64,000 nt of DNA. Source: Eretmocerus hayati (Eukaryota > Arthropoda > Insecta > Hymenoptera > Aphelinidae). Location of the stretch: contig CM056742.1 of NCBI GenBank assembly GCA_029851415.1, positions 145,829,121 to 145,893,120 of the forward strand, written 5' to 3'. Below, one piece after another: positions 12,503 through 24,282 of the stretch (position 1 is its first letter; every line of letters begins with the position of its first letter). A program made the position numbers and the translations under genes. The notes beneath the pieces are model-generated. The model saw only the letters and a list, made by a program, of their open reading frames with translations. It was not told the DNA's origin and did no database searches.

Positions 12503-12600
12503 TATCAGCGCAGTGAAACCTCGATTCAACGGACAGTCGACTTAGCGGACATCTCAAGAAACAGGGCACTCCGAGTTGTACACCAGCAGTTTTCACATGT
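12503..12600. mobile_element. pogo/Tigger-like terminal fragment
   Basis: The phrase CAGTGAAACCTCGATTCAAC followed by GGAC and a second TTAGCGGACAT unit matches the well-known style of pogo/Tigger termini, with repeated GGAC motifs. No second end is found nearby, so this is a single-end fragment. Confidence 0.4.
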
Positions 12601-12656
12601 TCACTGTATTCCTTACCTATATTTATATATTGCTTACAACTTACAAATGCAATTAA

Positions 12657-13552
12657 GCACCCGCCAAAATGAATGGAACACGGATTCCTTCACCAAAACA
12701 GCAATAACTCGGATCTCCTTGGGTCTATGGCAATTTTACAAAAAGCACTTGAAAGATGAAGAAAAAAGCTATCAATTCATGTCCTCCAAAATATTTTTTG
12801 ACGCGAAATGCATGGTTTCAATTGGTTGCAAAAAGTGAAAAAATTTTCATTTCAATCAATCATCGATCATTTGTCGGGAAATCGTGATAGCGCAAAAATC
12901 TTTGCGGGATCTTGTAGCTCTTTTCAAGACCTTTGAAATCGTTTCTTTATACCTTACTCTACGGTATTCCACACTCGAGTTACAAGCGATCAAGTGAGAG
13001 CAAATTCATGGGAAATTCACCCGCGTTGAGGGTAGCGCAGATACAAAAAAATGCATACTTTACGATTTCGACGTAAGATCTTCTAGAGTTCATAAAATAT
13101 GAATCAGGTATGTTTTAGAACGCACTCGAAACGACCTCAGACAGCATGAAGAAGAAAAAGCTTATACCTCTAGATTACCAGTACCCTTGATCCACGCTAA
13201 CTTCTCGTTGCTACATCACTCGTAAGTCGAGTGGGAAAAATCGTAGAGTATTGTATAAAAAAACGATTCTGAAGGTCTTCACAAGAGCTACAAGATCCCG
13301 CAAGGATTTATGCCCTATCATGATTTCCCGATGAATGATCGATGATTGATTGAAATGGAAATTTCTTCACTTTCCGGAGCTAATTAAAACCGCGAGTTTC
13401 GCGTCAGAAGATATTTTGAAGGACATGAATTGATAGCTTTTTTCCTCATCTTTCAAATGCTTTTTGTAAAATTGTCATAGACCCAAGGACACCCGAGTAA
13501 TCGATGTTTCAGTAAAGGAATCCGTGTTCCATTCATTTCGGTGGGTACTGTA
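12657..13552. repeat. Foldback element, arms of about 320 bp
   Basis: The left arm beginning CACCCGCCAAAATGAATGG pairs with the right arm ending CCATTCATTTCGGTGGGT. Further in, GATCTTGTAGCTCTT at about 12911 pairs with AAGAGCTACAAGATC at about 13284. The spacer (about 12975-13230) is unpaired and has no coding content. Arms are roughly 85-90 percent alike by eye. Confidence 0.75.
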
Positions 13553-14002
13553 CATGGTTAAAAAATGTATTAAATATAAGAACAAGTATCAAGTCATGCA
13601 GTAACACTTTCAAAAGCTTTTAAGCTCAATGTTTGTGATGATTTTACAAACTCGAAAAAAGATATTGATTTACAGGAATCATAATTTTCTTCATCTTTCC
13701 CGTGATTCTTCTGATGATTGATTAAAAGATCATTTGCATAAACATGATTATAATTGTGATTTACAGACTCTGTATCAATCTATTCTACAGTCACTCATAC
13801 CAATTTAAAATCTTGACCTTATGGGACTGAAGTATGTAACTACATACTTGGATGTGATTTCTCAATACTCACATGAAGATATTTTGAAGAATAGGATAAG
13901 CATCAATGCCAAAACCTTATTTACTACAAACTGATGGAAGATACATCTAAGTAAAGGAAGACAGCTATAGCAGTAAAGGATGTTATTTAATTCGAGGTGT
14001 CA

Positions 14003-15144
14003 TCAATATTGCTCTGCACCTCTGCGGGCCAACTTATCTGCCATCTGATTTCCATAGTCTCCAGAATGTCCCCTCACATGGGTCTGTGAAAAAATGCCAT
14101 TTATGAATTGGACAAGATAATTATTGCAAAAGCAGTTAGTGAGACCAATTCACAGATCAGCTATTATTGAATCACGAATTAAAAAACGTGCAGTTTGATA
14201 AATTGGTTCTTCAGTGAGGCTCACAGCCTAAGACGAAAAAGTAGCGTACCATGCTCAACAAATGAATTAGGGATGGGAACTCCATATGAAGCTCTTGCTT
14301 TACTATTTGACAAAGGCTCAATTAGAAGAATTGAATAGCTATATGCTCCAGTCTCATCAAGAATAGAAAGAGGTGTTGCAAGATGAAACAAATTTCCTCA
14401 CCCAGAAAACATGATCCAACTGTGAGCGTGCATTATCCATTTCAATAAATGACCGCTTATTGATGACAGGTTGTCCAGAATAATTGCGCCATCCATTTGA
14501 CCTCCAATTACGCATATATTGGGTGGCCGATTTGAATAAGAGGTCCGAATCTGTGAAAATATGCAGTCTGTCGACTCCTGCATCGAGAGCTTGTTCCATA
14601 GCCCTGGTTGCAGCTTGAATTTCAGCATTATTGTTGGTTGGATTTCCTCTTGCAGGCTCTGATAAGTTTCTGGAACATAGTTTGAATTATTGAAAATATA
14701 ACTGATGGAATTGTTCTGAGTATGAAGATCTATTGTTTTTTGCTTACAGATAGTGGTTTGGTGCAAACCATACACCAATACCAGCCTTTGCATCACCATA
14801 TCCATTGTGGCTACAAGCACCATCCACCCAAACCTTTACATATCCATCCCCATCGTATTGAAATTCATCATCATCAGATCCAGATTCACTTGATGAATCA
14901 CTGTAGAGACCATTATCTCTAAGAAAGTTATTGGCTTCTCTCCATGTATCAAATTTCTTATAACAATTGTTTGAGTAATGCAGGACTTGCTCCTCACAAT
15001 CAACCCTGAAATAATTCAACATTTCCACCAAAAACATAATGCTTAGTACCATATTTTCACTTACAAAAGTAAAGTGGAAGAGTCTTACCAATTGTCATAT
15101 ATTCCAGGGTTGCGACCTCTCAAAACAGCATAATAATAGCCCAT
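14003..15144 (-). CDS. rnh1: Ribonuclease H1, copy B, complete and predicted active (220 aa)
   Basis: Removes RNA strands from RNA:DNA hybrids. Exons 15089-15144, 14748-15005, 14402-14669 and 14003-14083 (minus), phases 2, 2, 0. ATG at 15144 opens directly into the hybrid-binding domain (MGYYYAVLRGRNPGIYDNW; KKFDTWREANNFL near 35-47), then a short Ser/Asp linker and the RNase H domain. All five key residues are present: Asp80 in VWVDGACSHNG, Glu121 in NAEIQAAT, Asp145 in FTDSD, His200 in VRGHSGDYGN and Asp210 in MADKLAR. Animal RNase H1 is often longer because of a mitochondrial presequence and linker; neither is visible here, so a nuclear or cytosolic form is inferred. An acceptor-like site just upstream (about 15168) suggests a spliced 5' UTR. 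The neighbours A and C are degenerate paralogues. Confidence 0.9.
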
Positions 15145-15169
15145 GATGATGTTCTAGGCCACAGTCCCT

Positions 15170-17478
15170 AAAATACATTCATAATTGAATACAATCCAAA
15201 TTGTCATTATACTATGCACTGATTTAAAAAATTAAATGGTTGTTAACATGAGAAAAACAGAAATAAATGTGCACCTCTCCTAGTTCATTTTGAATGGTGC
15301 ATATGCATAAAATATAGAGATCTTGCACCCTCCCTGTCATAAAATTAACAATGCACAAGAATCTTATTGGAACCAATGAGTCATGGTCTCTATAGTAAAT
15401 ATGGGTTTCAGAAGAGATTTTTTATCGTGTCATAGACCAAACTATGCTACAAAAATTCATAAAGAATATTCATAAAAAATATTCATGAAATCCTACAGTT
15501 TTCAGAATAATTGCATTGTAAAACAATCAATTTGATTACAAAAAAAGTTTCATGGAGTCATCATAACATTATGGAATAACAGTATGATTTGAATTGAAAA
15601 GAAAAAAATCTAGTCTATTTTTGTCTTTTTTTTTTCAAGAAAAAGCAGAGGTAGAGCTAGGGTATTCATAAATTGAAATCGAATTGAAATACTCAATTCA
15701 AATACCTGAATTGCACATTAAGAAAAACATAATAGAACAAAAACCACAAACGTGTTTACTCAGCGATAATTAGAAAGGCTTTCAAAATTTCATTGCCCCG
15801 ATAATGACTGATGTTAAATCTATTGTATGCATTGGCTAATCAGAATTTATTTCATTTACTGGACCAACTGGCTAGATTGCAGAAATATATGCTCGAGAAA
15901 ATGGTGTAGGTCGAGGGGTGATTCACGAATCAGGATGTATACGGAGAAAAATCGAGGTAAAAATTCATCAGAAATTCATGAAAAGTCGCTCGAGAACATA
16001 TTGTCTGAGATTAATTTTTCTAAGTTCAAAATCCTGGTCCGCTTTCGTTTGAGATAAAAAAAGGCCTACCACCACGAATTGCTAGTTTTGAAAACAACAA
16101 CAGCATCTCAGCTCAGATACGTGGTTGTTATATTAGGTACCTGATGAGATACCGGATTGTTCTCAAAGGCTATGATAATCGGAAGAGCCACTAAGCTGAT
16201 GATAATTGTACTTACTGCAGTTATACTAGACAAAAGAATCGATGCTATATTTTGGGGAGATGAGCGCTCTTTCTTCGAAGAGACAAAGGCGCGGCGCAGC
16301 GCAGGTGGCACGCAGCATCCAGCACGGGTGTCGGCCGTCCGTTGGAGACAGAGAGGTAAAGCGGTGACCGGCGACGCACAATTTTCAACTCTTCCTCACT
16401 TATTATCGATTGATTATTCTTCTCAGAAGTGCCTGTCGAAAACGGTGTCACTCAGCGTGCCTTACGTGTGTACGGATCGGCGAGACATTTCGTGTATCCC
16501 ATCAAAATCTGCGAACAAAATCTATGAGGGTATCTTGTCGGTAAACATATACACGTCTTCTTCAACTCAGCGTCGTTCTCCAACTGCGTCAATGCGCGCA
16601 ACACAAAATCGGAGCACTCTCGGCGTTCGGTGCGACACCGAACGCGCAAGTACATACATGCAGCGGGGATCGCTCTTTCTTCCCAGACAGATGAGCTCTA
16701 TCTCTTTCTCATCGTTTTTTGTTCTCTGAAACCGAAACCGAACACTCGTATCTTCTACTCCCCTTGTAATTCTTCTGATAAATAGTTCTCACGTGGAATT
16801 AATTATAGATGTATTGTAGCTTAATTCAGCCCGCGTAGCCTCCTCCGAGGCGCAGTAGAGACATTTTATAGCATAAGAATATTACAATCATCAGACGAGC
16901 TCCCACATGAACAAAAAAGGAAAATAGGCCAACTCAGCCATGGAAAAAAGTGGTTGCTACTATTATGAGTTATAGTTGCGATTTTTCTGCAAATGAAATG
17001 TGTTTATTTTGTAGCCTTATTCGTTTTTCAGAGTATTTGTGATGCAAAAGAGAAAGTTGACAAATTAGGTATCATAAACATAACATTCGATATCTTGGAC
17101 AAGAAACACAATTCGTGAAAAAAAGTTCTCTACCAATAATCGGATACATATGCAGTGCATTTGAGAATGATGCTTCTTTTGTTGCTAATTATCGCCCTTG
17201 AATCTCTTTTCGACTGAAATCAGGATATGATTCTGGGGGTGGATGATAATTTCGATATCAATAATTCATCGAGTTCATTTTGATTCGAGACGATCAAACG
17301 CTGTTTTCGTGCAATGGTCTAGCGTGCAAAGAGCTCCACTATACGCTGCAATTAAGGAGTTCGAAGAACGTTATGAAAACGCGTGAAAGAAAAGTTTGAT
17401 TAGACCGTCAATGAGTTATCTTGGTTTACAATGATTCCACCTCGGATTTCTCCTCGGATTTCTCAGGTGTCTATGATA
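15170..17478. other. Intergenic region with a long unexplained open frame
   Basis: The plus-strand frame 16157-16729 (190 codons) lies in a locally GC-rich patch where frames on the other strand are open too; the translation is basic and low in motif content, so I do not call it a gene. A GT donor-like site after AGACAGAGAG (about 16355) could mark a 5' UTR exon of an unseen gene. The rest shows nothing recognisable. Confidence 0.3.
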
Positions 17479-17789
17479 TACAGTACCGTCCAAAAGTTCT
17501 CGATGGGTCATTCCTCGAGTACCCTGACTTGCAACAGCGATAAGTCGAATTCTATGCGTTGTACGAGAATTTTCAAAGAAGCATCTTAAAGAGCAGAAAA
17601 AATACGCTGCTAAATGAGATTAGCAGAATGCTTTCTCTTAGCGAAATAGTTTAAGAGGTTCACTGAAACTAATGAGAAATTTGCAAAACTGATCAAATTC
17701 CAAAATGATGATTGGGATTCCTACGGAATAGTTTTATTTTTTAATCTAATTTAATTGCATTTCATATCACACTCACAATCCAATGATTG

Positions 17790-18470
17790 GATCCAACCAA
17801 TCGATGTAGAATGAGGGAAAAGTATCTCTCTAGTCCATTAAAAGGTGGATAGATTAGTTGTAGAGGGAGATATGAGGATAAAATGTATTTTAGCTGCAAT
17901 TTTCCTCTAATATTTTGGGTTATTATTACGAGATTCACTTTTAGGGGAATTAAGATGACCTAAACTGGGGTTTTTAATGGAAGATATGTGGTCTGGTTGA
18001 GGGAAAATTTTGGTACAGTTGGTGAGAGGATCATGAAAATGGAGTTTTTAAAAAAAATTTGGATTTTTCGGGAATAAATTGGATTTTGAATGTATTTAAA
18101 AGGATTTTGAAAAATTCGGCATCAACTAATCGATTTAGAACGATGAAAAAGTATAAACTTAGTTGAGTAAAATTTGTATATATTAGTTTAGGGGGTGGGT
18201 AATAGCGGAAAATGAATTTTAGATGCGATTTCCTTCTGATATTTTGAGTTATTATAAGGAGATTGCCTTTTAGGGGAATTCAGATGACCTAAACTAGGGT
18301 TTCCCATGGAATATATGTAGTATGGTTGAGGGCAAATTTTAATATAGTTGGTGTAAGGATTATAAAAATGGAGTATTCTGAAAAAATTTGGATTTTTCGG
18401 GAGTAAAACGGATTTTGAATGTATTAAAACGGATTTTGAGAAAATTCGGGATCAACCAATCGATTTAAAA
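17790..18470. repeat. Two diverged tandem units of about 340 bp
   Basis: The motif series AACCAATCGAT..ACGATGAAAAAGTAT, ATTTTGGGTTATTA, TTAGGGGAATTAAGATGACC and TGGATTTTTCGGGA recurs with a period near 330-345 bp at about 17800, 18130 and 18470. Units differ at many positions, so they are older than the 846-bp duplication that follows and appear to be its ancestor. Confidence 0.65.
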
Positions 18471-20060
18471 CGATGAAAAAGTATCGACTTAGTTGAGTAA
18501 AATTTGAATAAAGTAATTTAGAGGAGAGATATGAGGAAAGTATGAATATTGAAAAAAATATTTTTGTATATTTTGAGATATTTTTTTGAGGAAAATAGTT
18601 ATCGGGATTTGGGTTACCTAAAGTGAGGTTTTTTTAGCAAAACGTGTAATTTGGTTAAAACAGAATTTCGATAGAATAGGTCTAAACATGCTCAAATTGC
18701 TGTTTTTGTTGGAAATTTTGGTTTTTTTATAAAAATTTTCATTGATGGAGTTTGAATGGAATTTCGGTATTAACCAAAAGATAGATTGAGCCAAAGGAAC
18801 CATAGCCTAGGTAATCAAAATTGGGGTAAGGTGAAGTTAGAAAGAGATATTTTAGTATGAAAGTACACAATTTCAGCGATTTTACCTCAAAAAACGTTTC
18901 AATCAGATTCGATTTGGAGAGGAGACCAGGCAAATCACTGGTCTCATCTCTGAGACATTCTCTACAACTTGTAGAAAAGCAAAAATCGATAGAGTGGAGT
19001 GTAGAAGAGAAAGCGTGGCGCAAAAAAAAACAACACACATACACACACACACAGACACAGACAAAGGGCCGGAGAGATGAGTCACTGGGGGGTTTTTGAG
19101 GGTTATAAGGGGAAAAGTGTTACTTACAATCGTTAGATTTTGGCGAGAGGAATAAGATGGTTAAAGCACTTTTTTGATAAGATGAATTATGTTGAAGAAA
19201 ATATTGGTTTGAATGGGAGTATTTTGAAAAAATTTGGATTTTTCGGGAATAAATGGGATTTTGAATGTATTAAAACGGATTTTGAGAAAATTCGGGATCA
19301 ACCAATCGATTTAAAACGATGAAAAAGTATCGACTTAGTTGAGTAAAATTTGAATAAGGTAATTTAGAGGAGAGATATGAGGAAAGTATGAATATTGAAA
19401 AAAATATTTTTGTATATTTTGAGATATTTTTTTGAGGAAAATAGTTATCGGGATTTGGGTTACCTAAAGTAAGGTTTTTTTAGCAAAACGTGTAATTTGG
19501 TTAAAACAGAATTTCGATAGAATAGGTCTAAACATGCTCAAATTGCTGTTTTTGTTGGAAATTTTGGTTTTTTTATAAAAATTCACGTTGATGGAGTTTG
19601 AATGGAATTTCGGTATTAACCAAAAGATAGATTGAGCCAAAAAAACCATAGCCTAGGTAATCAAAATTGGGGTAAGGTGATGTTAGAAAGAGATATTTTA
19701 GTATGAAAGTACACAATTTCAGCGATTTTACCTCAAAAAACGTTTAAATTAAATTCGATTTGGAGAGGAGACCAGGCAAATCACTGGTCTCATCTCTGAG
19801 ACATTCTCTACAACTTGTAGAAAAGCAAAAATCGATAGAGTGGAGTGTAGAAGAGAAAGCGTGGCGCAAAAAAAAAACAACACACATACACACACACACA
19901 CACAGACACAGACAAAGGGCCGTAGAGATGAGTCACTGGGGGGTTTTTGAGGATTCTAAGGGGAAAAGTGTTACTTACAATCGTTAGATTTTGGCGAGAG
20001 GAATAAGATGGTTAAAGCACTTTTTTGATAAGATGAATTATGTTGAAGAAAATATTGGGT
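18368..20060. repeat. Two nearly identical tandem units of about 846 bp
   Basis: Copy 1 is about 18368-19213 and copy 2 about 19214-20060. Matching landmarks are offset by 845-851 bp (TATCGACTTAGTTGAG at about 18482 and 19328; AAGATGAATTATGTTGAAG at about 19180 and 20031). Differences are a few substitutions and a short change in an (AC)n microsatellite near 19033 and 19878, so the duplication is recent. Open frames in it (18857-19099, 19760-19987) are shared by descent and not evidence of a gene. Confidence 0.85.
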
Positions 20061-20125
20061 TGAATGGAAAAATTGATCAAATATTTGTTGTGTCGAAAAC
20101 AAAGCTTTCTCTTTAGAGAAAGCAA

Positions 20126-20673
20126 TACTAACTTTTACTGGGTTTAGATGATTTTTATCGAATATTTTTGAAGGTCCTACACGCTGATGAAAAAATAGAA
20201 AATCTAAAAATTTTTTACTTTCATTGAGACACCTGCAGTTTCAATGCGAATGAAGATACGGCAGTTCTGATAAAAGCATCTTGTAGAGCGGAAAAAATGC
20301 TATGTGTAGCTATTTTTTGATTATTTTTTACGTGCGGTGTATGAAGACGTGCGAGCTGTGCAAATCCCCAAAATCATGGTTTTTCACCGTTTTCTGTGCC
20401 GTTTCCGGTGATGAACAGTCATTTTGGGTATCTAGACAGCTTGTACGTTCTCACACGCGGTACGTAAAAAATAATTGAGAAATGGCTACCCATAGCATTT
20501 TTTCCGCTCTACAAGATGCTTTTATCAGAATTGCCGTATCTTTATTCGCATTGAAACTGCAGGTGTCTCAATGAAAGTAAAAAATTTTTAGATTTTCTAT
20601 TTTTTCATCAGCGTGTAGGACCTTCAAAAATATTCGATAAAAATCATCCAAACCCAGTAAAAGTTAGTATTTT
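20126..20673. repeat. Inner foldback within the TA-flanked element
   Basis: Arms AATACTAACTTTTACTGGGT and its complement ACCCAGTAAAAGTTAGTATT enclose matching blocks such as CACCTGCAGTTTCAATGCG and CGCATTGAAACTGCAGGTG. The centre is near 20400. Its subterminal GCATCTTGTAGAGCGGAAAA resembles GCATCTTAAAGAGCAGAAAA in the outer ends, so the inner and outer inverted repeats are related. Confidence 0.8.
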
Positions 20674-20765
20674 TTCTGCTCTTTAAGATGCTTTTTTGAA
20701 AATTCTCGTACAACGCATAGGATTCGACTTATCGCTGTTGCAAGTCAGGGTACTCGAGGAATGAC

Positions 20766-20791
20766 CATAGAGATATAATACCATCTCTATG
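20766..20791. repeat. 26-bp micro-hairpin with 8-bp flanking duplication
   Basis: The insert has arms CATAGAGAT and ATCTCTATG and splits the right inverted end of the large element. GGAATGAC occurs on both sides (20758-20765 and 20792-20799), whereas the left end of the element has this block once, in inverted form, with no insert. Confidence 0.75.
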
Positions 20792-20826
20792 GGAATGACC
20801 CATCGGGAACTTTGGACGGTACTGTA

Positions 20827-22177
20827 AATAGAGTAATTGTTAGATCTTGTATGAGACTTTGATGAAGTTTCAAAGCCTGGACTGTGGCCAGTATTCTATA
20901 AACATTAGACCCATCTTATACTTGGGAAAGAATTTGAAGGGTGTTTCAAATCGTATAAATTTGATTACGATCGTTCATATTGATCAATCACCTAACTCAT
21001 TTGGAGTTTTCAGGAATCAGAAAAGGGCATTCGTTCAACAACGACGGTTCTCTCATTGCAGCACGAACCTTTGGAAAGAACTCGCAGCATGACGACCGAA
21101 CCGAGAGCAACTGAAATTATGGAGATTTTCTTGCTCGACTTTTTTGACATGTATGTACATCAGAGTTTTAGATATACCCAATTCATGGAACTGAGGCAGA
21201 TCGATTGAGATTCGTCAAGCTAACTTCTTTGAAATGTCTAACAAGTATCAGAAAATTCTATTTGTGATTCGTCGTACTCTTGCGTATGAGCCTGGGAAAA
21301 AATGTTGAAAGGTGTGAATAATGAAGAAATTGCGTTATATATTTAGATTTAAAATGTAAAGACTCAGTTATTTGATATGATGATACGAATAGATACGTAA
21401 ATGTCTGTTCAAGCAGAAGTTAGACTGATCAACTTGAGCAAAATGTCCTATTACATCAACTTCAGTGATCTGTTGATATTTCGGGAAAACATTAGATTAT
21501 CATGTATACCTTCTTACTTCACTCATCATTTTCTAGACACACTTGTACAAAAGATCAATCACTGCATAGTACTTACATTAAACACATCTTTCCAACTGGA
21601 AACGATCAGTGAGTTCTGAAGAGTATTTTGCTGACTTTGGTCAATACGTTTTACTTCTCACACCCCTACTCATACAATATTCTATCGAAATAATCTAAGT
21701 TAAAAACGAGGCCTGGACTTAGATCCGCAAGTTTAGATCTGCACGGCGTACGGTGCGTCATCATTGTCAATGGCTCGGCTCAAAACAGATAGAATATCTG
21801 TATCGAACTACGGATCGGTGATCACACTACGCGCTCCATCTTTCTGTGAACTTCTGGTCGCAGTTTTTGCGACGGACTCCGTAGAAGATAGCGCAGTCCA
21901 ACGTTCTAATTGTCCGATATTTTCTATGAAGAAAGTCTCGATGATAGCACTTGAGACAGATCTGCCATGAAAGCGATTTACTGGTCGCGAATTTCTAATT
22001 ATGATGTAGATTATCAGTGAAATCTTCTGGATAAAGAATGTCTATTCCGACCACTCTTGCCCATGCAATTATATCAGCCTAACTAATGCTGCAAAATAGC
22101 TTGAAATCATCTTTGTCAGCTGAGAACTAAGATGATTATCTGGGCTCTGACACGAAATCCGCCGTAAATCCATTCAT
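20827..22177. other. Intergenic DNA, nothing recognised
   Basis: No exon chain, conserved motif or inverted repeat stands out. Short open frames at 20847-21092, 21401-21619 and 21764-21970 have no recognisable product. Confidence 0.3.
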
Positions 22178-22515
22178 AATAGTACATCAAGCAACATGGG
22201 CGAAAAGAAAGATTCCCGCACAAGTGTCCGGAAAGAGTGCGAGAATGTAACTTTTTCGCACGATTCCACATTCTCGCTCGGATATTATGTTGTTTCTCGC
22301 ACTCTCGTACTCGCGCAGCGAGGAAGCATGGAAACACACAGTTTGCGCGTCTCGCCGTGTAAAGTGGCATATGCGTCTCGTGCCAAAAACGTTGTTCTTC
22401 ACGATAACCTTGTTGGAACAAAGTTTTTTGGCACTCGACGCATAATATACTAATTCTCGCGCGGTTCCGGACACGAGTGCGGGAATTTTTCGATCGCGTT
22501 GCTTATACTATTTTA
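22178..22515. mobile_element. Foldback MITE with a nested hairpin module
   Basis: Outer arms: GCAACATGGGCG..GATTCCCGCACAAGTGTCCGG at the left and CCGGACACGAGTGCGGGAAT..GCGTTGC at the right, followed by TTATACTATTTTATGCAAC. Within it, about 22318-22452 is a second module (GAGGAAGCATGGAAACAC to GGCACTCGACGCATAATATA) that also occurs at 42853-43040. The many overlapping open frames here follow from the palindromic structure. Confidence 0.65.
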
Positions 22516-23165
22516 TGCAACCTGTGCGAAAAAGTGTGTCCCCACGGAATTTGAAGAATTTGACGCATCAGGCATTCGATAAGACAGAACTGGTTGTAAT
22601 CTTTAGCCTCTTATTCATATAGTCAAACGAGTACCCTTCAACGCTAGTTAACGTTTCGGAAATTGAATCACAAATACTTATGAGTAGTTGCTGCTATAAA
22701 ATCAATGATCCGATTTATGTTGACAGCCTCATACTTCAAGAATATCTAGTCGTATTCTGACCGTATTGATTCGTTCATCCTCTATTAGGTAATGGATATA
22801 AGGGACGGGCGCTCGAGTGGGCGCAGGGCGCAGGGGTGGAGCCCCGTCCCAACTGAAAAAAAATTCTGAAAATGTATCAAAAGAAAGACCTGTCTTAAAA
22901 TAGCTTGTCACCGTATAGCTTGAGAATATCTTCAACTTCCAGAAGTATACTAATACAAATTTTTCATACGTGAAGTGCGAGATGATCGGAGTTTGAATTC
23001 CATAATCGGTAAAACGATAGTTTGGTTGTCTGAATACTATTTGAGAAGGTAGTTCTAGAGATGCTGATCTAATAGTAATATTACATTGTAATAATATTAT
23101 TCTATATGCACCACTGGTAAAGCTGTCAGAAATTTGAGAAATTCCGGAGAATAACGAAGATTGCT
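22516..23165. other. Intergenic DNA with a short GC-rich block
   Basis: A GC-rich stretch lies at 22800-22852 (GGGACGGGCGCTCGAGTGGG near its start, ending in CCCCGTCCC, so its ends are inverted). Otherwise nothing recognised. Confidence 0.3.
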
Positions 23166-23377
23166 TAGGGCTGCCCCGAGACGAGACTTTCCGAGACTAT
23201 GCGAGTCTCGGCCTCGGCCTCGGAAGATCTTTGCTACTCTCGATATCGTGTATCGGTCTCGGAAATTTGGAAAATTGAGTCTCGGGCTCGGCCGAGACCG
23301 TTGATCTTTCTGACGCGCGATTCCGTGCAGAAGAGGCACAGTGAGCATTAGGATGCCCGCACAATATCTACTTTTGA

Positions 23378-23851
23378 TTGTTGCGATTGGGGGAAAATTT
23401 GAAAGACGAAGCTTGCAAGAAATTTGAAGAGATTCTTGAGAAAAAATACTTTGATGTTAATTCGATTGAGTTTGAATCTGAGCCGAAGCAATCAGCCACA
23501 CCAATTGCAAGAAAACGTTTGAATTTGACTTTTTTGTTTTCCACAAAAGTCCATATCGAAAGTTGGAAATCAGAGTTGAACAGATATTTAGAGGCTCCTC
23601 GAGCTATTCAGGATACTAACATCTTAGAGTGGTGGAAGATTCATGAGACTTCTTATCCAACATTAGCGAAGATGGTTCGCGATTTTCTTTGCATCATGCC
23701 GAGTTCTGTACCAGTAGAAAGATTATTTTCCAGAGCCGGCTTGATCGTCCGTGATCATAGATGCTCTCTCGGTTCCGAGCCTCCTCGCGCAGAGCTATGT
23801 ATCGGTTCATGGATGAAATGTTCTCTTCGAAAATTAATTTGTGAAATATGA
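23378..23851 (+). pseudogene. hAT transposase C-terminal dimerisation domain, fragment
   Basis: The open frame contains the hallmark hAT block: ILEWWKIHETSYPTLAKMV, then RDFLCIMPSSVPVERLFSRA and GLIVRDHRCSL. In complete hAT transposases this is the last ~80 residues of a protein of 500-700 residues. Here the upstream catalytic core is missing and the frame begins without a convincing ATG. The tail after RCSLGSE departs from the usual conserved leucine/cysteine segment, consistent with decay. Not a functional transposase. Confidence 0.8.
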
Positions 23852-23859
23852 TCAGATTA

Positions 23860-24282
23860 CCGTATTTACCCGTGTATAAGACGCAACCATAGATAAGACG
23901 TACCCCACTTTTCGGGGGGAAAAATCGGAAAATAATAAGAACCTGTAGATAAGACGCACCCATAGATAAGACGCACCCCGGTTTACTGGGGCTCGAAGTG
24001 AAAAATTTCAGATGAAACCGGGAGAAAGAAGGACAATAGAGATTCATTCACATATATCACAATACATTTATTGTCCGCTCTATAACATTCACTATTATTC
24101 GAAATCAGACTACAAACCTCTCGAGAGGAATCACGGTCTTATACACGAGTGCTGCCAACAGATTTTCCGCACAGAAAATAATCAGCACCTATAGATAAGG
24201 CGCATCCATAGATAAGACGTACCCCTGTTTTGGAATACTCAAAACTGATTTTTTGGTGCGTCTTATACACGGGTAAATACGG
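23860..24282. mobile_element. TA-flanked MITE with GTATAAGACGC ends
   Basis: Terminal inverted repeats CCGTATTTACCCGTGTATAA..GACGC at 23860 and the exact complement ending at 24282, flanked by TA (23858-23859, 24283-24284). Subterminal regions repeat ATAGATAAGACGCACCC several times in both orientations. No coding capacity. It sits between the hAT domain fragment and the right hAT end, so it inserted after the hAT element. Confidence 0.85.

Larger units (their letters stand above)
17481..20824. mobile_element. 3.34-kb TA-flanked non-autonomous DNA transposon with internal tandem repeats
   Basis: Ends are inverted copies: CAGTACCGTCCAAAAGTTCT at 17481 and its complement ending GGACGGTACTG at 20824, each flanked by TA (17479-17480, 20825-20826). 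The inverted ends extend about 135-150 bp and share CTGACTTGCAACAGCGATAA and GCATCTTAAAGAGCAGAAAA. TA duplication and CAGT ends suggest the Tc1/mariner/pogo group. No transposase frame exists. The interior holds short tandem units (about 17790-18470), two long tandem units (18368-20060) and an inner foldback (20126-20673). Confidence 0.8.

Noticed and set aside
16157..16729. 190-codon plus-strand open frame
   Set aside because: Lies in a GC-rich patch with open frames on the opposite strand; low-complexity, no motif, no splice partners.
18857..19099. Repeated open frame MKVHNFSDFTSKN, also at 19760
   Set aside because: Present twice only because of the 846-bp tandem duplication; ends in microsatellite codons.
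22116..22474. Open frames on both strands over 22.1-22.5 kb
   Set aside because: They reflect the palindromic foldback, where one frame mirrors the other.
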